This document shows positions 16,984-23,580 of a DNA stretch of 24,055 bases, one piece after another. This DNA is from an uncultured Caulobacter sp. (GTDB lineage Bacteria; Pseudomonadota; Alphaproteobacteria; Caulobacterales; Caulobacteraceae): contig NZ_CALCDX010000024.1 of assembly GCF_937900395.1 (NCBI RefSeq), positions 1-24,055 of the forward strand, given 5' to 3'. Made by a program: the position numbers and the translations under genes. The notes below the pieces were generated by a model. The model was not told the origin of the DNA. It saw only the letters and a program-made list of their open reading frames with translations, and ran no database searches. Positions within the stretch are counted from its first letter, which is position 1. Every line of letters starts with the position of its first letter.

Positions 16984-18648
16984 CTACGCCGCCGCCGCCG
17001 TTTCGTCGCCGTAGACGGGGACGTCCAGCGGCGCCAGCGTCTGCTTGCCCCGGATCAGGTCCGACGCGCGCTCGGCGATCATGATCGTCGGCGCGTTGGT
17101 GTTGCCGCCGATCAGGTTCGGCATCACCGAGGCGTCGATCACGCGCAGACCCGAAAGCCCCTGCACCCGCAGCTGGTCGTCGACCACCGCCAGCGGATCG
17201 CCGGCCACGCCCATGCGGCAGGTGCCGACCGGGTGGTAGATCGTCTCGGCCTTGGCGCGGATCCAGGCGTCGAGCTCGGCGTCGCTGCGCACGTCGGCGC
17301 CCGGGGCGTATTCGGCGTCGCGATAGGGGTCGAAGGCCTCCTGGGCCACGGTCTCGCGGGCGATGCGGACGCCCTCGCGGATGGCGCGGCGGTCCTCATC
17401 GGTCGACAGGTAATTGGCCAGGATGGTCGGATCATCGAACGGATCGGCCGAGCGCAGGCCGACCTTGCCGCGGCTCTCCGGACGCAGCTGGCAGACGTGC
17501 AGGGTGAAGCCGTCCTTCTCAACCACGACCTTGCCGTGGTCCTGCATGATGGCCAGCACGCCGTGGATCTGCAGATCGGGCCGGTCGAGGTCGGGCCGCG
17601 ACTTCAGGAACGCGCCGCTCTCCAGAAACTGCTGGCGCCCAAGGCCCTTGCCGAACAGCATGTAGTTGAGGCCCACGCCCAGCTTGTTCAGGCCCTTGTT
17701 GGCCGAATAGGCGGTCTTCAGGTTCTTGGCGGTCCACGAGACGCAGACGTCCAGGTGGTCCTGGAGATTGGCGCCCACGCCCTTGGACTCGTGGACGACG
17801 GAGACCCCCTGAGCCTTGAGGTCGTCCGGCGCGCCGACGCCCGACAGCTGCAGGATGTGCGGCGACTGCACCGCGCCGGCGCTGAGCAGCACCTCGGCGT
17901 CGGCATAGGCGGTCTTGCGCTCGCCGCCCTTGCCGACGACGTACTCGACGCCGACGGCCCGGCGCTTTTCGATCAGGATCCGGGTCGTGCGGGCCTCGGT
18001 GACGCAGGTCAGGTTCGGACGCGACAGGGCTTGGCTGAGATAGGCCATGGCCGCGCTCCAGCGCTTGCCGTCGCGGATCGTCAGGTCGTAGGGACCGAAG
18101 CCCTCCTGCTGGAAGCCGTTGAAGTCCTTGGTGGTCTTGTGGCCCGCCTGGCGGCCGGCCTCGACCAGGGCGGTGTAGAACGGGCTGTCGGACTCGCCCT
18201 TCGACACGTGCAGCGGACCCTTGTCGCCATGATAGGCGTCGCCGCCGCCATGGTGGGTCTCCGAGCGTTTGAAGTAGGGCAGCACTTCGGAATAGGACCA
18301 GCCCGTCAGGCCCATCTGCCGCCACTGGTCGTAGTCGCGGGCATGGCCGCGGATATAGATCATGCCGTTGATCGCCGAGGAGCCGCCCAGGCCCTTGCCG
18401 CGCGGCCACCAGAGCTTGCGGTTGTCGAGATGCGGCTCTGCCTCGGTCCAGAAGCCCCAGTTCTGCTCGCCCTTGGCCTTGATCAGCTCGCCGACCCCGG
18501 CCGGCATCTTGACCAGCACCGAGGTGTTCTTGCCGCCGGCCTCCAGCAGCAGGACCTTGACGTTGGGGTCCTCGGTCAAGCGCGCGGCCAGCACGCAGCC
18601 GGCCGAACCGGCGCCGATGACGACGTAATCATAGCGTTCACTGGCCAT
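16984..18648 (-). CDS. GMC-family FAD oxidoreductase (choline/alcohol dehydrogenase-like)
   Basis: A 554-residue flavoprotein. The FAD-binding motif VIGAGSAGCVLA is at 10-21. GMC signature 1 (PRGKGLGGSSAINGMIYIRG) is at 82-101 and signature 2 (GAVQSPHILQLSGVG) at 258-272. The catalytic pair is His472 (YHPVGTCRMG) and Asn518 (GGNTNAP). Length and motifs match the BetA/choline dehydrogenase-like group, which also includes aliphatic and polyethylene-glycol alcohol dehydrogenases. No betB, betI or choline transporter is adjacent, so substrate is open. There is no signal peptide. The ATG has GGGAGGG about 10 bases upstream. It is leftward and monocistronic, converging on the PAS gene across the long inverted repeat. 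Confidence 0.93.
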   Translation of the reverse strand: MASERYDYVVIGAGSAGCVLAARLTEDPNVKVLLLEAGGKNTSVLVKMPAGVGELIKAKGEQNWGFWTEAEPHLDNRKLWWPRGKGLGGSSAINGMIYIRGHARDYDQWRQMGLTGWSYSEVLPYFKRSETHHGGGDAYHGDKGPLHVSKGESDSPFYTALVEAGRQAGHKTTKDFNGFQQEGFGPYDLTIRDGKRWSAAMAYLSQALSRPNLTCVTEARTTRILIEKRRAVGVEYVVGKGGERKTAYADAEVLLSAGAVQSPHILQLSGVGAPDDLKAQGVSVVHESKGVGANLQDHLDVCVSWTAKNLKTAYSANKGLNKLGVGLNYMLFGKGLGRQQFLESGAFLKSRPDLDRPDLQIHGVLAIMQDHGKVVVEKDGFTLHVCQLRPESRGKVGLRSADPFDDPTILANYLSTDEDRRAIREGVRIARETVAQEAFDPYRDAEYAPGADVRSDAELDAWIRAKAETIYHPVGTCRMGVAGDPLAVVDDQLRVQGLSGLRVIDASVMPNLIGGNTNAPTIMIAERASDLIRGKQTLAPLDVPVYGDETAAAA

Positions 18649-18747
18649 GGCCCGGACGCCCTCCCTCGAAGGTTATCGTTGTTAAGGCGAGAGTGATCCG
18701 GCTTTTGAACCGGCGCAAGAGTGGCGCTACGGAACGCTTAGACGCGG

Positions 18748-18768
18748 AAAACGCGAGTCTCGCATTTT
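18748..18768. promoter_or_regulatory. Near-perfect 21-bp palindrome centred on a GANTC site
   Basis: Arms AAAACGCGAG (18748-18757) and CTCGCATTTT (18759-18768) are reverse complements except for one position, around a central T. The centre reads GAGTC, a CcrM methylation site if this is Caulobacter. It lies 100 bases upstream of the GMC ATG and just left of an AT-rich TATATAC stretch at 18788-18794. Size and symmetry suit an operator for a dimeric repressor. The role is inferred. Confidence 0.45.
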
Positions 18769-18868
18769 AACTCTACTTCGGCCGTGCTATATACAATCCA
18801 TGGATGAACGGAGCGCAGTACGGCGCACCGTCCTACCTTGCGGAAGACGCCTCCAGCAGGGTGGGTCC

Positions 18869-18900
18869 CTTCCCGCGTTCGGCCCTTCCCACGCGGGAAG
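18869..18900. repeat. Inverted repeat, 9-base perfect arms
   Basis: CTTCCCGCG (18869-18877) and CGCGGGAAG (18892-18900) are exact reverse complements with a 14-base loop. An alternative inner hairpin, CTTCCC-ACGC-GGGAAG (18885-18900), shares the right arm. One base separates it from the next inverted repeat. Confidence 0.6.
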
Positions 18901-18901
18901 C

Positions 18902-18945
18902 GGGAGCGCCGCCTTGCGATCCCCCAAGCGGCAGGCGGCGCTCCC
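18902..18945. repeat. Inverted repeat, 13-base perfect arms
   Basis: GGGAGCGCCGCCT (18902-18914) and AGGCGGCGCTCCC (18933-18945) are exact reverse complements around an 18-base loop containing GATCCCCC. It probably belongs to the same palindromic cluster as its neighbours. Confidence 0.65.
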
Positions 18946-19003
18946 ACGGCGTTCGAGTTCTAACGGATGAAGCCGCCTTTGGCGGATGCGGGCCCAACAC
19001 CTC

Positions 19004-19117
19004 TCGTCATCCCGGAAGCCTCGCAGAGGCTATCCGGGACCCAGGGGTGAAAGAGCGCCGTGCGAGGCGTCCCCGGGTCCCGGCTCTGCGCGCTCCGCGC
19101 TACGGCCGGGATGACGA
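19004..19117. repeat. Nested palindromic element (REP-like)
   Basis: The outer arms TCGTCATCCCGG (19004-19015) and CCGGGATGACGA (19106-19117) are exact reverse complements. Inside lie inverted repeat CCGGGACCC (19034-19042) with GGGTCCCGG (19075-19083) and a small hairpin GCCTC-GCA-GAGGC (19018-19030). The GTCATCCCGG ends are characteristic of dispersed intergenic palindromes and resemble the ends of the 16818-16953 element. It sits just downstream of the gamma-carbonic-anhydrase-like gene. Confidence 0.75.
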
Positions 19118-19143
19118 TACGAAGTTGATCTCGTCGGACGCCG

Positions 19144-19677
19144 CTAACCCTCGACCAACCTCAAATCCCGCGCGTAGCGCTTCCAGTTCTCGACATAGTG
19201 CAGGGCCGAGGCCTGCAGGACCAACGCGTGCTGCTCGCCGATCTCGCGCACCACCTTGCCCGGCGCGCCGACCACCATCGAATTGTCGGGAATCTCCTTG
19301 CCCTCGGTGATCAGGGCGCCCGCGCCGATCAAGCAGTTTTTTCCGATTTTGGCGCCGTTCAGCACGATCGCCCCGATACCGATCAACGAGCCGTCACCGA
19401 TCGTGCAGCCGTGCAACATCACCATGTGACCAATGGTCACGTTCGCGCCGATGGTCAGCGGCGAGCCAAGATCAGTGTGAAGAACCGAACCGTCTTGGAT
19501 ATTGCTGTTCTCGCCGATCGTGATCGGATCGTTGTCGCCGCGGGCCACCGCGCCCCACCATATACTGGCGTTCTTCTTGATAATAACGTTCCCCATCACG
19601 CTCGCCGTCGGCGCGATCCAATATTCGTCTTTTCCCGGCAGCGTAGGCTTTAACTCGCCCAGCGAATATACATTCAT
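19144..19677 (-). CDS. Gamma-carbonic-anhydrase-like hexapeptide-repeat protein
   Basis: A 177-residue left-handed beta-helix protein of the gamma-CA/YrdA/PaaY group. Hexapeptide repeats run from about residue 25 to 140 (for example ITIGENSNIQDGSVL, LTIGANVTIGHM, CTIGDGSLIGIGAIV). Three zinc-ligand histidines are present at 67 (VLHTD), 84 (IGHMV) and 89 (LHGC), as in Cam-type enzymes, so a trimeric metalloprotein is expected. Many YrdA/PaaY members have weak or different activities (e.g. thioester hydrolysis), so carbonic anhydrase activity is not certain. A C-terminal helix (about 148-172) caps the helix. The gene uses more A/T-ending codons than its neighbours, especially in its first third. 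The start ATG has only a weak AGG upstream. Confidence 0.9.
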   Translation of the reverse strand: MNVYSLGELKPTLPGKDEYWIAPTASVMGNVIIKKNASIWWGAVARGDNDPITIGENSNIQDGSVLHTDLGSPLTIGANVTIGHMVMLHGCTIGDGSLIGIGAIVLNGAKIGKNCLIGAGALITEGKEIPDNSMVVGAPGKVVREIGEQHALVLQASALHYVENWKRYARDLRLVEG

Positions 19678-19711
19678 CCGTATGCCTCGTTTCTTATCGG
19701 CGATTTCGTTA

Positions 19712-19726
19712 TTAACGATCCGTAAA
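19712..19726 (-). promoter_or_regulatory. CtrA-box-like site upstream of the gamma-CA-like gene
   Basis: On the minus strand TTTA-N7-TTAA matches 7 of 8 defined bases of the CtrA consensus TTAA-N7-TTAA known from Caulobacter. It lies 35-49 bases upstream of the gamma-CA-like start codon, where a regulator could touch the promoter. Single sites like this do occur by chance in AT-rich patches. Confidence 0.35.
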
Positions 19727-19954
19727 CCCTGTGACCGCCATTGTAGTCTGGCGATTCAGGAGGGAACATTCCCCCAGCGGGAATCATTTTCCTGATCGTG
19801 ACGGGCTGGGCGGAGACGCCCTTGCTCGCCCGCTGACGAAGACGAGGTGTCGCACTTGGCGTTTCGGCGTACAGCACCGTCCCCCGCCCACGGGGAAAGC
19901 TCTTCCGAGCCGCCGGGCCGCGTTCGCGGCTTCGTTCAAATCCAGCTCACCGCC

Positions 19955-19986
19955 AAGGACGACGCCTTACGGCCTCGTCCTTTTTT
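19955..19986 (+). terminator. Intrinsic terminator just upstream of phoH
   Basis: AAGGACGA-C-GCC and GGC-C-TCGTCCTT form an 11-bp stem with one mismatch and a TTAC loop, followed by six T (19981-19986). It ends 21 bases before the phoH ATG. No gene on this strand ends just upstream, so it is either an attenuator in the phoH leader or the end of a small RNA. Confidence 0.75.
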
Positions 19987-20007
19987 CATGCCCGAATGGA
20001 GGCTTTG

Positions 20008-20787
20008 ATGACCAAGCGAGCCCTGAAGCGGATGGCGCGCGAAGGCGCGTACGAGACCGGCCAATACGACGACGCCAAAGTGCGTCGCCTGCCTGTCGAT
20101 CACCGCGGCGGCTGGTCGCCTCTGCCCGATGAGGGGGGCGCGAGGGGGGATAGTCGGGACCAGAGCTATCTCAAAACGATAAAACCGAAATCGCCCGGCC
20201 AGGCGCAGCTGATGGAGGCGATCGACGAGAAGAACCTCGTCATGGCCCTGGGTCCGGCCGGCACGGGCAAGACCTACATCGCCATCTCCAAGGCCGTGGA
20301 GGCGCTGGAGGCCGGTCGCGTCAGCCGCATCGTGCTCTCGCGCCCCGCCGTCGAGGCCGGCGAGTCGATCGGCTACCTGCCCGGCGACATGGAGGACAAG
20401 CTGGCGCCCTATCTGCGCCCGCTCTACGACGCCTTGACCGATCGCCTGTCGGTCAAGCGCATGCGGGCCCTGATGGCCGAGGGCGCCATCGAGATCGCGC
20501 CGGTCGGCTTCATGCGCGGTCGGACGCTGAATAACGCCTTCGTGGTGATCGACGAGGCCCAGAACTGCACCTACATGCAGCTGAAGATGCTGCTGACGCG
20601 CCTGGGCTGGCATTCCACCATGGTGGTCACGGGCGACCCGAACCAGTCGGACCTGCTGCCGGGCATCTCCGGCCTGGCGGACGTCGCGGCCAGGTTCGAG
20701 GAAGTCTCCAACATCGCCGTCGTCCGCCTGGCCGACCGCGACATCGTCCGGCATCCGCTGGTCGCGGAGATGCTCGGCGTCCTCTAG
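20008..20787 (+). CDS. phoH: PhoH-family ATPase
   Basis: A 259-residue P-loop ATPase of the PhoH family. A basic N-terminal segment (1-55) is followed by the ATPase core, with Walker A GPAGTGKT (82-89), the SRPAVEAGE segment (111-119), Walker B VVIDEAQN (179-186) and TGDPNQSDLL (208-217). Family members are thought to act as RNA-related ATPases or helicases; some are phosphate-starvation induced. There is no PIN domain at the N terminus and no ybeY next door, so this is a stand-alone PhoH. The start is ATG 20008, because GGAGG lies 5 bases upstream; an ATG at 19996 overlaps that ribosome site. A terminator hairpin upstream suggests regulated read-through. Confidence 0.92.
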   Translation: MTKRALKRMAREGAYETGQYDDAKVRRLPVDHRGGWSPLPDEGGARGDSRDQSYLKTIKPKSPGQAQLMEAIDEKNLVMALGPAGTGKTYIAISKAVEALEAGRVSRIVLSRPAVEAGESIGYLPGDMEDKLAPYLRPLYDALTDRLSVKRMRALMAEGAIEIAPVGFMRGRTLNNAFVVIDEAQNCTYMQLKMLLTRLGWHSTMVVTGDPNQSDLLPGISGLADVAARFEEVSNIAVVRLADRDIVRHPLVAEMLGVL

Positions 20788-20816
20788 CCCGGCGGGGCCA
20801 ATCCAGCGCTAAGATT

Positions 20817-20853
20817 TCGGGCTCGTCACGACGTGGCGAGCCCGATTTGCTTT
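20817..20853 (+). terminator. Intrinsic terminator after phoH
   Basis: TCGGGCTCG (20817-20825) and CGAGCCCGA (20837-20845) form a perfect 9-bp stem. Inside it CAC-GAC-GTG can pair further. The tail TTTGCTTT follows. It starts 30 bases after the phoH stop codon. Confidence 0.85.
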
Positions 20854-20927
20854 CATCCCGTTGCCCACAACCCATAAGCGTGAGACAGTCCTTACTGGGA
20901 CAATTTTCAACCATAGAGGCAAAGACG

Positions 20928-21239
20928 ATGATCGGGACTCTACTGGCGATCTCACTACAGGCGGCCACGACCGCGGCTCCCCCGCAGCAGAGGCTTCCCG
21001 AGCCCAAGTCTTTCAACGAATACTATCGCCAGCCGATGTACTTCGGCGGCGCCGCCATCACCCGTCAGGCTGAACAGATGGCGCGCGCCAAGCGCGCCGC
21101 GACACTGATCAACGCCGGCCGTTGCGATGACGCCTTGCAAGCCATGAAGACTGACGGCGACCGCTATCTCGCCGCGCGCGTGGCCGAGGTCTGCGAGCTT
21201 TCTCCCCCCGAGGCGGGCATGGATACCCGTCCACTCTAG
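20928..21239 (+). CDS. Small predicted exported protein of unknown function
   Basis: A 103-residue protein that I do not recognise. The first 17 or so residues (MIGTLLAISLQAATTAA) look like a short signal peptide with a likely Ala-x-Ala cleavage site. The N-terminal charge is low, so a membrane anchor is also possible. The mature part opens with a Pro/Gln-rich stretch and FNEYYRQPMYFGG, followed by two helices with cysteines (GRCDDAL and AEVCEL) that could form a disulfide in the periplasm. The helical pair could be a short TPR/Sel1-like unit, but that is a guess. The start is ATG 20928, with GAGG 8 bases upstream. It is probably its own transcription unit, since the phoH terminator lies before it and another terminator-like hairpin after it. 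Confidence 0.7.
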   Translation: MIGTLLAISLQAATTAAPPQQRLPEPKSFNEYYRQPMYFGGAAITRQAEQMARAKRAATLINAGRCDDALQAMKTDGDRYLAARVAEVCELSPPEAGMDTRPL

Positions 21240-21337
21240 AAGCGGACGGCTCTACGCTTGCTAGCGGGGGGGAGGGCCAATCGCGCCGTTCGCCCTGGCT
21301 TTTCATGGGTCTAGGCGAAATCCGAGCTTGAGTTTTG

Positions 21338-21379
21338 GGCGGTCGGACGTGCAAGGTCCGGCCGCCTTAATCGTTTTTT
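21338..21379 (+). terminator. Terminator-like hairpin just upstream of the OPT transporter gene
   Basis: GGCGGTCGGAC (21338-21348) and GTCCGGCCGCC (21356-21366) pair along 11 bp with one G-T, around a 7-base loop. A run of six T follows at 21374-21379 after a 7-base spacer. It can terminate the small upstream gene. Because the T-run adjoins the weak ribosome site of the transporter, it could also act as an attenuator. Confidence 0.55.
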
Positions 21380-21389
21380 GGACATGTTC

Positions 21390-23423
21390 ATGGCCGACTC
21401 GACCGCGCCGCGCACGGAATTGACCCTCCGAGGGGTACTCCTCGGCATCGCCATCACCCTCGTCTTCACCGCGGCGCAAGTTTATCTGGGCCTGAAAGTC
21501 GGCCTGACCTTCGCCACCTCGATCCCCGCCGCCGTCATTTCGATGGCCCTGCTGCGGGCCTTCAAGACCTCGACCATCCAGGAGAACAACATCGTCCAGA
21601 CGATCGCGTCGGCGGCGGGCACGCTGTCGTCGGTGATCTTCGTCCTGCCGGGCCTGCTGATGATCGGATGGTGGGCCAACGTGCCGTTCCTGCCCACGTT
21701 CGGCGCCTGCGCCGTCGGCGGCATCCTGGGCGTGATGTACACCATCCCGCTGCGCCGGGCCCTGGTGACCAACTCCAACCTCCCCTACCCCGAAGGCGTC
21801 GCCGCCGCCGAAGTGCTCAAGGTCGGCACCGGCTCGCGCGAGGGCGCGGCCGAGGGCAAGGCGGGGCTGGTCGCCGTCAGCCTGGGCGCGATCGCCTCGG
21901 CTCTGTTCGGCGCCCTGGGCGCGGCCAAGCTGTTCGCCGCCGAGGTCGCCGGCTACTTCAAGTTCAAGGCTGGCGCGGGCGCGACGGGCCTGGGCGCCTC
22001 CAGCTCGCTGGCCTTGATGGGCGCGGGCCACCTGATGGGCATCACGGTGGGCATCGCCATGTTCGCGGGCCTGTTCATCGCCTGGGCCATCCTGGTGCCG
22101 ATCCTCACCCTCGCCACCCCGATGCCCGACGCCAACGCCGCCACCCACGCCCTGGGCGTCTGGAAGACCCAGGTGCGCTTCCTGGGCGCGGGCGTCATCG
22201 GCGCCGCCGCCATCTGGACCCTGGCCAAGCTGGTCGGCCCGATCACCTCCGGCCTGAAGTCGGCGCTGGAAGCCGCCAAGGCGCGCAAGAGCGGCGCCGG
22301 CGACCTGCCGCGCGTCGAGCAGGACATCCCGATCGGCATCGTCGGCCTCGTCTCGCTGCTCCTGCTCGCCCCAGCCGGCTGGTTCCTGGCCCACTTCCTG
22401 GCCGGCGGTCCGATCACCAGCCTGGCCGCGCCGCTGGTCGCCATCGGCATCGGCTATCTGATCTTCGCCGGCCTGCTGGCCGCCGCCGTCTGCGGCTACA
22501 TGGCCGGCCTGATCGGCTCGTCCAACAGCCCGGTGTCGGGCATCGCCATCCTGACCGTGCTCGGCGCCTCGCTGATGGTCGGCGTGGTCGGCCGCGGCCT
22601 GGTCGGCCCGGACATCACCAAGGCGCTGGTCGCCTTCGCCCTCTATGTCACGACCTGTGTGCTGGCCGTGGCCGTGGTCGCCAACGACAACCTGCAGGAC
22701 CTGAAGACCGGCCAGCTGGTCGACGCCACCCCGTGGAAGCAGCAGGTCGGCCTGGTCATCGGCGTGCTGTCGGGCGCCGTGGTCATTCCGTTCGTGCTGG
22801 AGCTCTTGAACCGCTCGAACGGCTTCGCCGGCGCCCCGAACCTGCAGGCCATCTCGGACCAGCCGCTGGCCGCGCCCCAAGCCACCCTGATCTCGACCCT
22901 GGCCAAGGGCGTGCTGGGCGGCGACCTCGACTGGGGGCTGCTGGGCGTCGGCGCCCTGATCGGCCTCGGCTTGGTCGCCATCGACACGATCCTGCGCAAG
23001 ACCAGCAAGGACCGCTACAGCCTGCCGCCGCTGGGCGTGGGCCTGGCGATCTACCTGCCCAGCACCGTCACCGCCCCGGTCGTGGTCGGCGCCGTGGCCG
23101 GCTGGCTGTTCGAGAAGATCGTCGCCAAGGACCGCGCGGCCGAGCCGGCCAAGCGCCTGGGCGTGCTGATCGCCTCGGGCTTCATCGTCGGCGAGAGCCT
23201 GTTCAACGTCGCCCTGGCGCTGATGATCGTCTCGACCGGCAAGGGCGAGCCCCTGGCCGTGCCGTTCGCGCCGCCCGAGCACGTCGGCATGATCCTGTCG
23301 CTGATCGCCGCCGCCATCGTGGTGGTCGGCCTCTACCGCTGGGCCCGCAAGGCCGGCGCGAAGGCGCTGGAGGATATTCTCGGCCTTGATAAGCTTATAC
23401 CAATTCTTCCTAAAACGCCGTAA
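21390..23423 (+). CDS. OPT-family oligopeptide transporter
   Basis: A 677-residue polytopic inner-membrane protein with about 14-16 hydrophobic segments. Conserved OPT elements include LTLRGVLLGIAITLVF, then VYLGLKVGLTFATSIPAAVIS near the N terminus, and NSNLPYPEGVAAAEVLK, the motif typical of prokaryotic OPT proteins. GLIGSSNSPVSGIAI marks the second half. These transporters carry oligopeptides or metal-chelate-like compounds; the substrate is not readable here. The start is ATG 21390 with GGA 7 bases upstream; an ATG at 21384 and a TTG at 21378 are in frame. The last 14 or so codons (from 23380) use A/T-rich codons, including ATA, unlike the rest of the gene. Confidence 0.92.
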   Translation: MADSTAPRTELTLRGVLLGIAITLVFTAAQVYLGLKVGLTFATSIPAAVISMALLRAFKTSTIQENNIVQTIASAAGTLSSVIFVLPGLLMIGWWANVPFLPTFGACAVGGILGVMYTIPLRRALVTNSNLPYPEGVAAAEVLKVGTGSREGAAEGKAGLVAVSLGAIASALFGALGAAKLFAAEVAGYFKFKAGAGATGLGASSSLALMGAGHLMGITVGIAMFAGLFIAWAILVPILTLATPMPDANAATHALGVWKTQVRFLGAGVIGAAAIWTLAKLVGPITSGLKSALEAAKARKSGAGDLPRVEQDIPIGIVGLVSLLLLAPAGWFLAHFLAGGPITSLAAPLVAIGIGYLIFAGLLAAAVCGYMAGLIGSSNSPVSGIAILTVLGASLMVGVVGRGLVGPDITKALVAFALYVTTCVLAVAVVANDNLQDLKTGQLVDATPWKQQVGLVIGVLSGAVVIPFVLELLNRSNGFAGAPNLQAISDQPLAAPQATLISTLAKGVLGGDLDWGLLGVGALIGLGLVAIDTILRKTSKDRYSLPPLGVGLAIYLPSTVTAPVVVGAVAGWLFEKIVAKDRAAEPAKRLGVLIASGFIVGESLFNVALALMIVSTGKGEPLAVPFAPPEHVGMILSLIAAAIVVVGLYRWARKAGAKALEDILGLDKLIPILPKTP

Positions 23424-23580
23424 TGGCATGGATGCGGATTCTCGGAAGAAAGGCCCGGAAGGGACAATTTTCTGATTGCGCCCGCCTGACAAGCTTGTAA
23501 GGTCAGCCCTGAACGATCTGGCCTTATGTTCGGGCAGGCTGGTCGCGGAAAAGAACAAAAACAGCAGGGTATTCCGGCGT
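23424..23580. other. Intergenic segment with altered composition
   Basis: 157 bases between the OPT stop and the right-edge frame. It contains the palindrome ACAAGCTTGT (23489-23498) and an A-rich stretch (GGAAAAGAACAAAAACAGC near 23546-23564). No terminator follows the OPT gene, and no clear promoter for the next frame was found. Composition differs from the Caulobacter-like sequence to the left. Confidence 0.4.

Larger units (their letters stand above)
18649..19143. other. Intergenic region upstream of the GMC gene, rich in palindromes
   Basis: About 495 bases without a supportable gene. From left to right: the GMC leader and presumed promoter (18649-18740), the 21-bp palindrome, an AT-rich patch around 18785-18800, two GC-rich inverted repeats (18869-18900 and 18902-18945), and a nested palindromic element (19004-19117) reaching almost to the end of the gamma-carbonic-anhydrase-like gene. 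A rightward frame from 18804 runs straight through these repeats and is rejected as a gene. Confidence 0.6.
19678..20007. other. Divergent intergenic region between gamma-CA-like and phoH genes
   Basis: About 330 bases with no convincing gene. From left: an AT-rich patch with a CtrA-box-like site; two GANTC sites (GATTC 19753-19757 and GAATC 19781-19785) flanking a dyad GGGAA-CA-TTCCC (19762-19773); a hairpin GGGCG-GAGA-CGCCC (19808-19821); a GC-rich hairpin GCCGC-GTTC-GCGGC near 19917-19930; and a strong terminator at 19955-19986. The hairpins suggest a structured phoH leader or a small RNA ending at the terminator, but I recognise no RNA family. Confidence 0.5.

Noticed and set aside
18804..19310. 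A 168-codon plus-strand frame upstream of the GMC gene
   Set aside because: It runs through three inverted repeats and into the opposite strand of the gamma-CA-like gene. The composition is Arg/Pro/Ser-rich and no ribosome site is evident.
19934..19955. A tRNA-3'-end-like string (GTTCAAATCCAGCTCACC, then GCCA) that looks like a T-loop and acceptor end
   Set aside because: The T-stem partner would have to be GCTGG, but the bases before the loop are CTTCG. No matching 5' acceptor strand (GCGGTGA) occurs upstream. It is therefore neither a tRNA nor a supportable tRNA fragment or attachment site.
19740..19986. The possibility that the phoH leader is a known small RNA such as 6S RNA or a tmRNA piece
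   Set aside because: I could not find the closing stem and central bubble of 6S RNA, nor a tag-coding or tRNA-like part of tmRNA. A covariance-model search would be needed; without it no name is justified.
19847..20008. A 53-codon frame starting at GTG whose TGA overlaps the phoH ATG (TGATG), suggesting a translation-coupled leader peptide
   Set aside because: The frame runs through a strong terminator hairpin, lacks a good ribosome site and resembles no family. One such overlap is easily due to chance.
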